Notes under the pieces: generated by a model
Databases searched by the model: none
What the model was told of the DNA's origin: nothing
The model's input: the letters and a program-made list of their open reading frames with translations, nothing else
Assembly: GCF_000314005.1 (NCBI RefSeq)
Contig: NZ_JH980292.1
Location: forward strand, 62,001 to 126,000
Source of the DNA: Spirulina subsalsa PCC 9445
GTDB lineage: Bacteria > Cyanobacteriota > Cyanobacteriia > Cyanobacteriales > Spirulinaceae
Direction of reading: 5' to 3'
DNA: 64,000 nt
Shown: piece by piece, positions 1-8,706 of the stretch
Numbering within the stretch: position 1 is the first letter of the stretch
How the letters are laid out: every line of letters starts with the position of its first letter
Made by a program: the position numbers and the translations under genes

Positions 1-245
1 AGGATTAAACAAAGGAACAGAGGCCTTGCTCACAGGATCAATCTCAGAAATTTTTACCCCCTTATAATTATTGCACAAGCTACACGCTAACCAGAGATTT
101 TCTTCTTCATTTCTCCCAATGCTTTGGGAATAATATGCTCAATTTGCAAAATTCCTAGAACATAGTTCTGGGAACTCAGACAATACCCGCATCGGTTGCC
201 TGTTTGTTGGCGCAATTTAGCTCGGACGGATTCAGAAATAGTCAC
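1..245 (-). pseudogene. HNH endonuclease, frameshifted and cut by the window edge
   Basis: Reading leftward from a GTG at 245, the frame encodes a zinc-ribbon HNH nuclease: a CGYC pair, then the HNH core with IEHIIPKALG. Near 111-116 the frame breaks. The continuation ENLWLACSLCNNYKG, which carries the second Cys pair and the HNH Asn, lies in another frame and would be restored by one extra base in the short G run (GGGAG). Unrepaired, the frame stops at 87-89. The GTG lies three bases after the stop of the preceding minus-strand gene, so the two were probably co-transcribed. The C-terminal end is beyond base 1. The family reading is secure from the motif; whether the frameshift is biological or a sequencing indel is not. 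Confidence 0.72.
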
Positions 246-248
246 AGT

Positions 249-620
249 TTAGGCTTCTAATGGTGCAATTAAACCCCGTTTCACCGATTCATTGAGGGCT
301 TGAGCTTGTTGTAATAAGCGCGTTTCATAAACCGTCATTAAGGCGTTTAATTCCTCCTGTTCTGTGGTCGAAATTGTGCCAGATTGTTGGGCATCTAACA
401 ACTGACTCAAACGCTTTTCTTGGGTGGGAGACAATCGCAATTGAGCGAGGGCATAAACTTCCCTGTCCGAAAGTGTAGAAATCGGTTGAGTTGTTGGAGT
501 TAACAACAACGCCAGAGTTTCCAGCAAAATATCTGAAACCTCTCGTTGATGTTCTGCGGCTAAACGGGCAGCCTGTTGATACAAATTATCGGGGAGATTG
601 AGCGTGATTGGGGTAGTCAT
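249..620 (-). CDS. Small hypothetical protein upstream of the HNH nuclease
   Basis: The 123-residue product starts MTTPITLNLPDNLYQQA, an N-terminus that resembles the strand and first helix of ribbon-helix-helix regulators. The rest is Gln/Leu/Glu-rich and predicted helical. No catalytic motif is visible. Its start overlaps the 3' end of the TPR-CHAT gene by 35 bases, and its stop is three bases before the GTG of the HNH gene, so the three minus-strand genes look like one transcriptional unit. From general knowledge, small proteins of this type often sit directly before HNH genes in cyanobacteria, which suggests a partner, regulator or antitoxin role. That function is inference only. Confidence 0.7.
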   Translation of the reverse strand: MTTPITLNLPDNLYQQAARLAAEHQREVSDILLETLALLLTPTTQPISTLSDREVYALAQLRLSPTQEKRLSQLLDAQQSGTISTTEQEELNALMTVYETRLLQQAQALNESVKRGLIAPLEA

Positions 621-3600
621 AACCAGCCAAAATAAAGGCAGACCAGTAATAGGGATGAGAATAGGGAGGAGTGGTTGTTTCTACTGTAGCAAGTTCCGTT
701 CGTCTGGTGTTCAAACGTCTGAGGAGAGAGGGTAGAGTGAGTTGGTGTTCGTGAGTTTCTAACCAAGTACAGAGTTCTGGAGGAGTGGCGGTTTTTAGCC
801 AGTTTTGAGTGAGTTGGAGGGCTAAATGGGGGGGGATTATCCTGTAAGAAATGGTAAAACTGGACAATAAATAAACTGGTAGGAAATGAGTCCACAGACC
901 AGAGGGTACTTAACACAAATGTTGCGCCAACTTGTAAAAACGCGCTGACCAGGCCGACATATTCCTCTGTCATGGCCTCATTGCCTGTAATCGCGGTTTC
1001 GCAGGCCGCTAAACTGACTAAATCGTAAGGAGTTAAATCCTGCCGCAAAATGTCTTCAATGGTGAAACAATCCTCGTCTTTCAGGAACAGACAAGACTGT
1101 TTAGGCTGTTGGGAATTGTAAGCCCCATGACCGCAGAAGTGGAGAATTTGGGCGGGTTGGGTGAGGAGTTGGTTCACTTGTTCTTGGGTGGTTGCGTTGT
1201 TGGCGAGGGTGCGTCCTTGGGGGAATTGTTGCCGCAGGAGGGCGGCCTCGATTTCCGCGTAGGGGAGGTCAAGGAGGGCTTTTTTCTGGTGATTGACGGT
1301 GGGGGTACTTTTGGGGTTTTCAATCAGGTTAAGGGAGGTGAGAGGGGCTGTATAGCGGGTTTCTCGCAGGCCGAGGGCGGCACTGGGCAGGTAAAAGGAG
1401 GGGAGGGGAAAGAAAGTGGAGAGGGGGAAGCGGTGGAGGTCACGGTGAGGGATGAGGATGAGGGTTTGGATGTCATGGTTTCTGAGGTTTTGGCTGAGGG
1501 TGGGAATCTGTAGGAGGGTTTGCAGTTGGTCCAGTTGTTGGGGTAATTCCCGTCGCCAAGGGGCGTTTTGCCGTTCCTTTGGTGGTTGTGTGTGATAGGT
1601 GGTGTAGTTGTTGTTCCACTCTTTAATCCAGTGGGTGAGGGTGTTGTAGTCTGTATCGGTGAGGTGGGAAATGAGTTGGGGGGTTCCTTGGGGCAGGATG
1701 AGGAAGGTGGCGAGGGAGACGGGGCTAAGGTGCCAGTAAATAATGGCGGTGTGGGGGGTGCAGAGGTGTTGTTGCAGGTGGGCAAAGGGGAGGGGAGTGG
1801 GGGGGGTTTGAAACCATTGGAGGCAGAAGTTTTTCCGTTTTTCGGCAATTTCGAGGGCTTCGGTGTAGTTTTGGGCGCGAATTTGTTCCTCGACTTCTAA
1901 TTGAAAGAAGGGGGAGAATTCACGGGTGAGGCGTTCTTTTTCCGAGGGGGTTTTGTTTTCTAGGAGACGTTCAAGGCCGATAATACCCGTTCTTAGGTGG
2001 TTGGTGGCGGTGTCGTCTTGGCGGAGGCGAAAACAGACTGTGATGAGGTCTGAGAGGACTTTAAGGCGCTGTTCAGGGAAGGTGGCAAAGGTGAGGGTTT
2101 GGAGGGCGGTTTCATAGTGGGTTTTGGCTTGGTCGAAGTAGGGGAATCTTTGATTGTGGGCAGCAGGAGTTAAACCCTGTTTATAGTGGGCTTTGCCGAG
2201 TTGGTGGTGGAGGATGCCGAACCCTTCGGGGTGGGTGTCGGGGCGGATGAGGCCTTGTTTGAGGGGGAATTCCAGGCTGTTGATTTTGCCTGGGTAGCCT
2301 CTTTCGTTGAGTTCGGGGTGGGTGAGAGAGTAGTGTTTTTGGGCGGTGGCTTGGATTTGTTGGATAACTTCGACAGAGGGGAGACGGCGGATAAATGCTT
2401 TGAGATTGTCCAGTTGTTCAGGGGTGGGGGTGTTGAGGGTGGGGGTACTGTTGAGGAAGGCTTGGAGTTGAGGAGAAGGGGGTTGATTGAGTCGTTCGAG
2501 GATGGAGGGGGAATCCGCAAAGGTGGAACGGAGTTGTTGTTGACTGGTAGCCAGAGATTGGGGGAAATGGTCACGGAGCAAGGTTTTGCTTTGGGTGAGG
2601 GAGGTTGGGAATTGCTGGTATAGTTTTTCGGGGTGAGTTGGGTCGAGGAGGGCGGTTAAGTGTTGGGGGGATTGTTCTAGGCTGCGTTGGAAAAAAGCTG
2701 AAAAGGTTTGTTGAGGGATGGGGGTATGGCGTGAGGATTTTAATGCAGCATTCCCTCGGTTGTTCCATGCCACAGATTCATCCGGTTTAATTTGCAAAGC
2801 TTGGTCAAAGAAGGCGATCGCTTCTTCATTCCTGCCTAAGTTACCTAGCGCAACCCCTCGGTTGACCCATACCTCATAGGAATCCGGTTTAATTTGCAAA
2901 GCTTGGTCATAGGAGGCGATCGCTTCTTCATACCTGCCTAAGTTACATAGCGCAACCCCTCGGTTGTACCATGCCACAGAGTAATCCGGTTTAATTTGCA
3001 AAGCTTGGTCATAGGAAGCGATCGCTTCTTCATACCTGCCTAAGTTACATAGCGCAACCCCTCGGTTGCCCCATGCCTCAGAGTAATCCGGTTTAATTTG
3101 CAAAGCTTGGTCACAGGAGGCGATCGCTTCTTCATACCTGCCTAATCCCAATAGCGCAACCCCTCGGTTGTTCCATGCCTCAAAGTCATCCGGTTTGATT
3201 TGCACAGCCTGGTCATAGGAGGCGATCGCTTCTTCATACCTGCTTAAGTTCAATAGCGCAAGCCCTCGGTTGCTCCATGCCTCAAAGTAATCCGGTTTGA
3301 TTTGCAAAGCTTGGTCATAGGAGGCGATCTCTTCTTCATACCTGCCCAAATTCCGTAGCGCAACCCCTCGGTTGTACCATGCCATATAGTCATCCGGTTT
3401 GATTTGCACAGCCTGGTCATAGGAGGCGATCGCTTCTTCATTCCTGCCTAAGTTACATAGCGCATTCCCTCGGTTGCCCCATGCCATATAGTCATCCGGT
3501 TTAATTTGCAAAGCTTGGTCATAGGAGGCGATCGCTTCTTCATACCTGCCTAAGTTACCTAGCGCAACCCCTCGGTTGACCCATACCTCATAGGAATCCG

Positions 3601-4874
3601 GTTTGATTTGCAAAGCTTGGTCATAGGAGGCTATCTCTTCTTCATACCTGCCTAAGTTACCTAGCGCAACCCCTCGGTTGTACCATGCCCCAGAGTCATC
3701 CGGTTTAATTTGCAAAGCTTGGTCATAGGAGGCGATCTCTTCTTCATACCTGCCTAAGTTACCTAGCGCAACCCCTCGGTTGTACCATGCCCCAGAGTCA
3801 TCCGGTTTAATTTGCAAAGCTTGGTCATAGGAGGCGATCGCTTGTTCATACCTGCCCAAATTCCGTAGCGCAACCCCTCGGTTGTACCATGCCATATAGT
3901 CATCCGGTTTTGATTTGCACAGCCTGGTCATAGGAGGCGATCGCTTCTTCATTCCTGCCTAAGTTACATAGCGCAACCCCTCGGTTGCACCATGCCTCAA
4001 AGTCATCCGGTTTGATTTGCACAGCCTGGTCATAGGAGGCGATCGCTTCTTCATTCCTGCCTAAGTTAAATAGCGCATTCCCTCGGTTGCCCCATGCCTT
4101 ATAGAAATCCGGTTTAATTTGCAAAGCTTGGTCATAGGAGGCGATCGCTTGTTCATACCTGCCCAAATTCCGTAGCGCAACCCCTCGGTTGCACCATGCC
4201 TCAAAGTCATCCGGTTTGATTTGCACAGCCTGGTCATAGGAGGCGATCGCTTCTTCATTCCTGCCTAAGTTAAATAGCGCATTCCCTCGGTTGCCCCATG
4301 CCTTATAGAAATCCGGTTTAATTTGCAAAGCTTGGTCATAGGAGGCGATCGCTTCTTCATTCCTGCCTAATCCCAATAGCGCAACCCCTCGACCGTTCCA
4401 TGCTTTATAGAAATCCCTTTGAATCTCCAAAGCTTGGTCAAAAGATACCAATAGACCCACAAAATCCCCTGCGTCCAACTGCTCAATCCCTCGCTGAACC
4501 CAACCCTCAGCCTCACCCTCACAGGGAGAACCTTCCTCTAACCCACCTTCTTCCTCCTCACCCTTTCCCTCCTCATCCCCTCCCTCATAGGGAGAACCTT
4601 CCCGCAACAACTCCCGCACCACTTCCCCTAACTCTCCCTCAGCCTCCTGTGCCAAGCGCCGTAACCCTTCCCGCCAATCCGGTTTCACCCTCTCCTGTTG
4701 CCGCAACCAGGCCGCTAAATCCCCTTCGGTTATCTGACGAGAAAGCAACGCTGTTCTGATTTGCTGCCAGTTGGTCACTCCCTTAGCCAATAAATTCAAG
4801 GCTTGATCAAATTCAATTTCTACAGATTGAGAGGTTTGGGGTTGGCGACGACGACCGAAATTAAACCATTTCAT
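586..4874 (-). pseudogene. TPR-CHAT caspase-like protease, two +1 frameshifts
   Basis: The start is the ATG at 4874 (MKWFNFGRRRQ); the longer upstream frame only reads into the 70-bp repeats. After a charged N-terminal region come about 18 TPR units of 34 residues, then a long linker and a C-terminal CHAT protease domain. The catalytic His is in HFCGHG (codon 1127-1129) and the Cys in AACETA (codon 1001-1003). The frame is broken twice. At 3908-3911 a TTTT run replaces the TTT seen in the sister repeats. At 828-835 a run of eight G (C on the coding strand) should probably be seven. Removing one base at each site gives a continuous frame of about 1428 codons ending at 586. CHAT proteases are caspase relatives used in bacterial cell-death and defence pathways. 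The product is predicted cytoplasmic, with the TPR array as a sensor or partner-binding surface (inference). The gene may be decayed, or the breaks may be sequencing indels in homopolymers. Confidence 0.85.
2740..4500 (-). repeat. 102-bp tandem TPR-coding repeats
   Basis: About 17-18 copies of a 102-bp unit code for 34-residue TPRs with the consensus AWxNRGVALxNLGRYEEAI. Many copies are nearly identical at the DNA level, and each normally carries GGCGATCGC or a one-base variant (GGCGATCTC). Such uniformity suggests recent expansion by recombination, so copy number may vary between strains and be hard to assemble. Confidence 0.9.
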
Positions 4875-4888
4875 GGGGCAATTCTGAA

Positions 4889-5503
4889 GTTGTTGGGCTT
4901 TATCCCTTAATTTAGCGCGCTGAAGCGCAACAACGAACGAATAGAAACCCCTTAGCTCGTTGTTGGGCTTTAGCCCCTGATTTAGCGCGCTGAAGCGCAA
5001 CAACGAACGAATAGAAACCCCTTGGCTCGTTGTTGGGCTTTAGCCCCTGATTTAGCGCGCTGAAGCGCAACAACGAACAAATAGAAACCCCTTGGCTCGT
5101 TGTTGGGCTTTAGCCCCTGATTTAGCGCGCTGAAGCGCAACAACGAACAAATAGAAACCCCTTGGCTCGTTGTTGGGCTTTAGCCCCTGATTTAGCGCGC
5201 TGAAGCGCAACAACGAACAAATAGAAACCCCTTGGCTCGTTGTTGGGCTTTAGCCCCTGATTTAGCGCGCTGAAGCGCAACAACGAACGAATAGAAAACC
5301 CTTGGCTCGTTGTTGGGCTTTAGCCCCTGATTTAGCGCGCTGAAGCGCAACAACGAACGAATAGAAAACCCTTAGTCCGTTGTTGGGCTTTAGCCCCTGA
5401 TTTAGCGCGCTGAAGCGCAACAACGAACGAATAGAAAACCCTTAGTCCGTTGTTGGGCTTTAGCCCCTGATTTAGCGCGCTGAAGCGCAACAACGAACGA
5501 ATA
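4889..5503. repeat. Nine tandem 70-bp hairpin repeats
   Basis: A unit beginning GTTGTTGGGCTTTAGCCCCT recurs with an exact period of 70 bases (unit starts near 4889, 4959, 5029, 5099, 5169, 5239, 5309, 5379 and 5449). Each copy contains nested inverted repeats: the outer arms GTTGTTG/CAACAAC, an inner GGCTTTAGCC, and the core GCGCGCTGAAGCGC. Changes between copies are few and cluster near the unit junction (CTTGGCT, CTTAGCT, CTTAGTC). The array lies directly upstream of the TPR-CHAT start. There are no unique spacers, so it is not CRISPR. Confidence 0.92.
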
Positions 5504-5504
5504 A

Positions 5505-5596
5505 CCCTCTTCTGTCACTCTAGAAGAGTTTAACGAATCTTCGCCATCACAGCCAACGAGAAAATCAGGGTTTGAACCTGATCTGACAGAAGAGGG
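5505..5596. repeat. 92-bp element with 13-bp perfect terminal inverted repeats
   Basis: CCCTCTTCTGTCA at 5505-5517 is matched perfectly by TGACAGAAGAGGG at 5584-5596. An inner hairpin (ATCAGG...CCTGAT) lies near the right end. It could be a small non-autonomous element (MITE-like) or a structured terminator region. There is no coding capacity. Confidence 0.6.
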
Positions 5597-5627
5597 ATAA
5601 TTACATTACATTAACCGGAAACTAGCC

Positions 5628-5873
5628 ATGATTAACCTAAACATAGATGACATTGAACAAGATTTATCAGGATTTATCAAATTGATTCAAGAAGGCAATC
5701 GCTTAATCATTACTCAAGCCAATCGCCCGATTGCTGAAATTAACCCAATCTCAACAAACCTACCTCAAAAATAACCTCGTCCGATTGGTTTATGTGAGGG
5801 TGAATTTGTTGTCCCTGATGATTTTAACGATCCTCTTCCTGAAGACATTATTAACTTGTTTGAAAATCCATGA
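5628..5873 (+). pseudogene. Phd/YefM-like antitoxin with an in-frame stop
   Basis: The frame from ATG 5628 encodes a typical plant-associated-cyanobacterial Phd-type antitoxin: a short N-terminal DNA-binding part ending NRPIAEINPI, then a C-terminal toxin-binding tail RPIGLCEGEF...DDFNDPLPEDI. A TAA codon at 5772-5774 splits the two parts without any change of frame, so the full product would end early after 48 residues. The distal stop at 5871-5873 overlaps the ATG of the PIN gene (CCATGA), the usual translational coupling of such pairs. It is probably a dead antitoxin, unless readthrough or a re-start occurs. Confidence 0.7.
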
Positions 5874-5974
5874 AAATCCTCTTAGATACTCATATCTTTC
5901 TCTGGTTTATTACAAATAATCGCCGACTCGATGAAAGATTTAGAATCGGTGCGTTACGGCGCTCATCCAATTGA
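5870..5974 (+). pseudogene. PIN-domain toxin, truncated
   Basis: The frame starts MKILLDTHIFLWFITN, the standard start of VapC-type PIN ribonucleases with the first catalytic Asp in LLDTH. It runs for only 34 residues, whereas the family is normally 120-140. After DERF the sequence turns into unrelated intergenic sequence and stops at 5974, so the remaining acidic residues are lost. With the interrupted antitoxin just before it, this is a decayed type II toxin-antitoxin locus. Confidence 0.72.
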
Positions 5975-6045
5975 TTGGATTTCATTCAACCCTTACACCA
6001 GCGCCTAACACACCCTACGAAAACTGAATACCATTACGAGCGGAT

Positions 6046-7092
6046 TTAACGGGTAGGATAAGGAGTCAATAATAAACGCCCTCCCTGTAATTTACCCTCC
6101 ACCTCATCCCGGTCAAAACGCCAATATTGTTGATACTCATTTAAGAAATTTTGCCCAACAATGCCATCAACTTCCAACAGTTTCAACACCGGAGAAGCCA
6201 GAATAATCGCGTCTAAATTCCCTTGCTCATGCTGCGCCAATTTCACCCGACTTAAAACTGTTGCTTGAGCAGATTCTAAGCCACAAAATCCTTGAATTTG
6301 AATGGGGGAACGGTCTTCCTCTCCTAACTCCAATAACTCCGCTAATCCTTGGGAAATAAACATCCGATCCGCCCCATTATCAATTAAAAACGTAAAAGGC
6401 CCCTCCCCATTAATCTCCACCTGCACTAATAACACCCCCAAGCGCTCCTTTAAGGGCACCGCTTCCCCTAAATCTAGTTCAGGATTACTCCCCGAAGCCA
6501 GCATGGTTAACATTCGTTGGCGGGGGTCCACTTGTAAGTCATAATGACCTAATACATCCATCCCTAACACCCCATCCAGTCTCCCCGGAATGATGACATC
6601 GGTAAACTCTAAACCTTGGAGGCCTTCAATGCGCAGGGAATCCCGCGTTAAAGGGGGGAAAGGGTGTAGATTGGCGTTCATGGTTTCGCACTCATCCCCC
6701 GCGACGGCAGAGGTGAGCAATTCTTGAGGTAAGGCCTTCCCTTGCAGCCCTAAATCCTTGACGGTGGGGGTGGATAACATGGAAGTAGAGGCCCCGATAT
6801 CAAATAAAAAGGTTCCGGTGCGCCCCCCGATTGCCAAATCTAAGACAAAAACCCTTGTCCCCGTTAACACCCTCAAGGGAATCGTGGCCTCTCCTGTGGT
6901 TTGAGGGGGGGGTAATTCTAAATCTTGCAGTTGCACAATGGCGCGTAATCCGTCCGTCAGGGGCAAGGGGGCGCTGGAGGGGAGAGGATGGGACATCGCG
7001 GGGGGGGCGACTTCCGGGAAGGTGGGCTGTTCCCGGTAGGTGGTGAGGAACAGGGTTAAACAAGCGGTGGCGATGTAGGAAAATTTGTGCAT
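6046..7092 (-). CDS. Retropepsin-like (aspartyl protease family) exported protein
   Basis: The product has a signal-peptide-like start, MHKFSYIATACLTLFL. I place the start at the ATG at 7092 because the longer form from 7119 adds a polar tail before the hydrophobic stretch. Two copies of a retropepsin-type half-domain follow: the first around TFLFDIGASTSML, the second around TFLIDNGADRMF, each with a later LG-rich strand (DGVLGMDVLG, DGIVGQNFL). In active enzymes the catalytic triplet is DTG or DSG. Here the two copies read DIG and DNG, so catalysis is doubtful although the Asp is kept. It probably acts in the periplasm, and the substrate is unknown. The gene is followed by the dead toxin-antitoxin pair on the other strand. 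Confidence 0.75.
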   Translation of the reverse strand: MHKFSYIATACLTLFLTTYREQPTFPEVAPPAMSHPLPSSAPLPLTDGLRAIVQLQDLELPPPQTTGEATIPLRVLTGTRVFVLDLAIGGRTGTFLFDIGASTSMLSTPTVKDLGLQGKALPQELLTSAVAGDECETMNANLHPFPPLTRDSLRIEGLQGLEFTDVIIPGRLDGVLGMDVLGHYDLQVDPRQRMLTMLASGSNPELDLGEAVPLKERLGVLLVQVEINGEGPFTFLIDNGADRMFISQGLAELLELGEEDRSPIQIQGFCGLESAQATVLSRVKLAQHEQGNLDAIILASPVLKLLEVDGIVGQNFLNEYQQYWRFDRDEVEGKLQGGRLLLTPYPTR

Positions 7093-7162
7093 GATTTTGG
7101 GTGAATTGGGTTGCATCATACAATATTGTAGTCAGCCTATTGCCTGTTCCCTGTTCCCTAAC

Positions 7163-7726
7163 TTAATTGCAATATTTCCCGCTACTGGTTGGCCGGGGTT
7201 GTTCCTCTCCGAAGCGCATCGTCCCTAATAGGGTAGAGATAATCACACAGCGCTTTACCTTGCCCCCTTGGGGACTCGAAAAGGTAATCCGTCCCGGTGG
7301 GACTCCTAAACAGTCATGATGGGTGCTGGTGGCCGGACAGCCTTTATGGTTGAAGAAAACCCGGTGAATCTCATCGGAGGAGGTGGTGAAAAAGGTTTCT
7401 GGGTCAATTTGTACCCCAGCCTCGAAATACTCCCACCGGATTTGATCCGGGTCTGTGGTAGCTGAATAAACCGACCATTGCGATCGCACCCTCCCCGAAA
7501 CCTCCACCTCCCGAAACCCCGCCACCCAAGTAATCTTATCCCGCAGCGCATTACTTTTCGCCCCTTGTAGCGCCTGATAAGCCTGACTCCGTGCCGTATT
7601 GAGCCTTTGGCGCATCACAAACCCCTGCCAAGAAGCCGCCATCAGCGACCCCAAAATCCCAATGATCACAATCGCGATCAACAGTTCAAGCAACGTAAAA
7701 CCAGACTGGGAGGAACGACGCACCAT
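7163..7726 (-). CDS. Type IV pseudopilin (GspH/FimT-like)
   Basis: The 187-residue protein begins with a short leader and a prepilin peptidase site, SG|FTLLELLIAI, with the conserved Glu at +5 of the mature protein. The hydrophobic N-terminal helix follows, then a GspH-like region (RQRLNTARSQAYQALQGAKS) and a small C-terminal domain with several Cys. It is the last gene of the hps-type block and is separated from the next pseudopilin by a short-tandem-repeat module. It would be a minor subunit of the filament that serves polysaccharide secretion or gliding. That role comes from its neighbours and is inference. Confidence 0.85.
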   Translation of the reverse strand: MVRRSSQSGFTLLELLIAIVIIGILGSLMAASWQGFVMRQRLNTARSQAYQALQGAKSNALRDKITWVAGFREVEVSGRVRSQWSVYSATTDPDQIRWEYFEAGVQIDPETFFTTSSDEIHRVFFNHKGCPATSTHHDCLGVPPGRITFSSPQGGKVKRCVIISTLLGTMRFGEEQPRPTSSGKYCN

Positions 7727-7743
7727 CAGAGATTAGGTTAACT

Positions 7744-7920
7744 AGGGTTTGCTGAATAACTGGGCTAGGGAACGGGAAGGGAGAGGGGGAGAGGGGGAGA
7801 GGGGGAGCAGGGGAGAATTGATAATTATTCCCTATCACCTATTCCCTATTCCCTATCACCTATTACCCATTCCCGACTCCCGACTCCCGACTCCCGACTC
7901 CCCGTTCCCTGTTCCCCGTC
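7744..7920. repeat. Composite short-repeat module between two pseudopilin genes
   Basis: The module starts with AGGGTTTGCTGAATAA and continues with GGGAGAGG tracts, the core AATTGATAATTATTCCC, CCTATTCCCTAT-type units, and at least four CCCGACT heptamers. The same order of parts, in either orientation, recurs near 10.9, 25.8, 38.2 and 54.4 kb. Confidence 0.85.
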
Positions 7921-7921
7921 C

Positions 7922-8638
7922 TTAAATACAACCTTGGGGATTAGTCGTCGCATTAAATTGACCACTTCCCGTCCGTAACCCTCCGATTAACGTTTGTAAC
8001 ACCACACATTGTTTAGAACCATTCACAGGCTGATTACTCCCCGGACTTTGGGGGAAAGCCACCACCATCTGAAAACCATGCGCTGGAATTGTTGGGAAGG
8101 GATCCGGGAGATCCCCCGTATGGGTAAAGGTAATCGACGGGTAGACCTGATCGGGATCCGGGTTTGCGGTTACATTAGGAATCAACGTCGCCACGTCATC
8201 GGGATTACTTAACGTATTATCCCCCGCCAAATTAGTCAGAATTAAAACCTGATTGCGATTAATTCCTAACTCCCTACCTAAATCTCGCTCTCGCCAATAA
8301 TTTTCCGATATCTCAAAATCTGTTGCCCCTTCGGGAGGACTGGGATAAATGGCAATCTGTGGCACCCCGTTAAACATTCTAAACGCAACACTATAATTCA
8401 CCTTTTCCGCTTGCGCCTTATTCTGTGTCTCTTGAATCGCCCGTAAAATTGCACCATTTACCGTCCCTAAACGCTGTCGATTGACAAAACCTAACCAGCC
8501 CGGGCCAACAATCGCCGCCAGAATCCCCACCATAATCACCACCACCAGCAATTCCAGCAAGGTGAAACCTTGGGTTGAGTGGGAATTTTCAGAACGGCTC
8601 AAACCCAGTCGCAGTAACTTATGGATTTTCGGATTCAT
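7922..8638 (-). CDS. Pseudopilin of the hps block
   Basis: The 238-residue protein has a 23-residue leader and the prepilin cleavage site QG|FTLLELLVVVIMVGILAAI, with Glu at +5. The GspH-like segment NRQRLGTVNGAILRAIQETQN closely parallels the neighbouring 7163-7726 gene, suggesting an old duplication. The C-terminal half has a Cys pair (CVVLQ...GCI) near the end. It lies downstream of hpsC on the same strand. In Nostoc punctiforme hpsB-D encode pseudopilins, so this may be the third of that set, but I cannot assign hpsD from sequence alone. Confidence 0.85.
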   Translation of the reverse strand: MNPKIHKLLRLGLSRSENSHSTQGFTLLELLVVVIMVGILAAIVGPGWLGFVNRQRLGTVNGAILRAIQETQNKAQAEKVNYSVAFRMFNGVPQIAIYPSPPEGATDFEISENYWRERDLGRELGINRNQVLILTNLAGDNTLSNPDDVATLIPNVTANPDPDQVYPSITFTHTGDLPDPFPTIPAHGFQMVVAFPQSPGSNQPVNGSKQCVVLQTLIGGLRTGSGQFNATTNPQGCI

Positions 8639-8706
8639 CTCACTTTTGCTCCTGAATTTGCGAATAGTACAATCTTATTGTAATCAATTCAATTTATTTA
8701 ATCTAT

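Noticed and set aside
1109-2623. Plus-strand frames rich in Gly/Glu/Val across the CHAT gene
   Set aside because: They are antisense shadows of the Pro/Thr/Leu-rich minus-strand coding region and have no domain or ribosome-binding site.
3250-4258. Short minus-strand frames with MKKRSPPMTRLCKS
   Set aside because: They are out-of-frame readings of the TPR repeats and always recur at the same phase.
4889-5503. CRISPR array made of the 70-bp repeats
   Set aside because: Copies abut with no unique spacers and the unit is palindromic throughout; it is a tandem repeat array.
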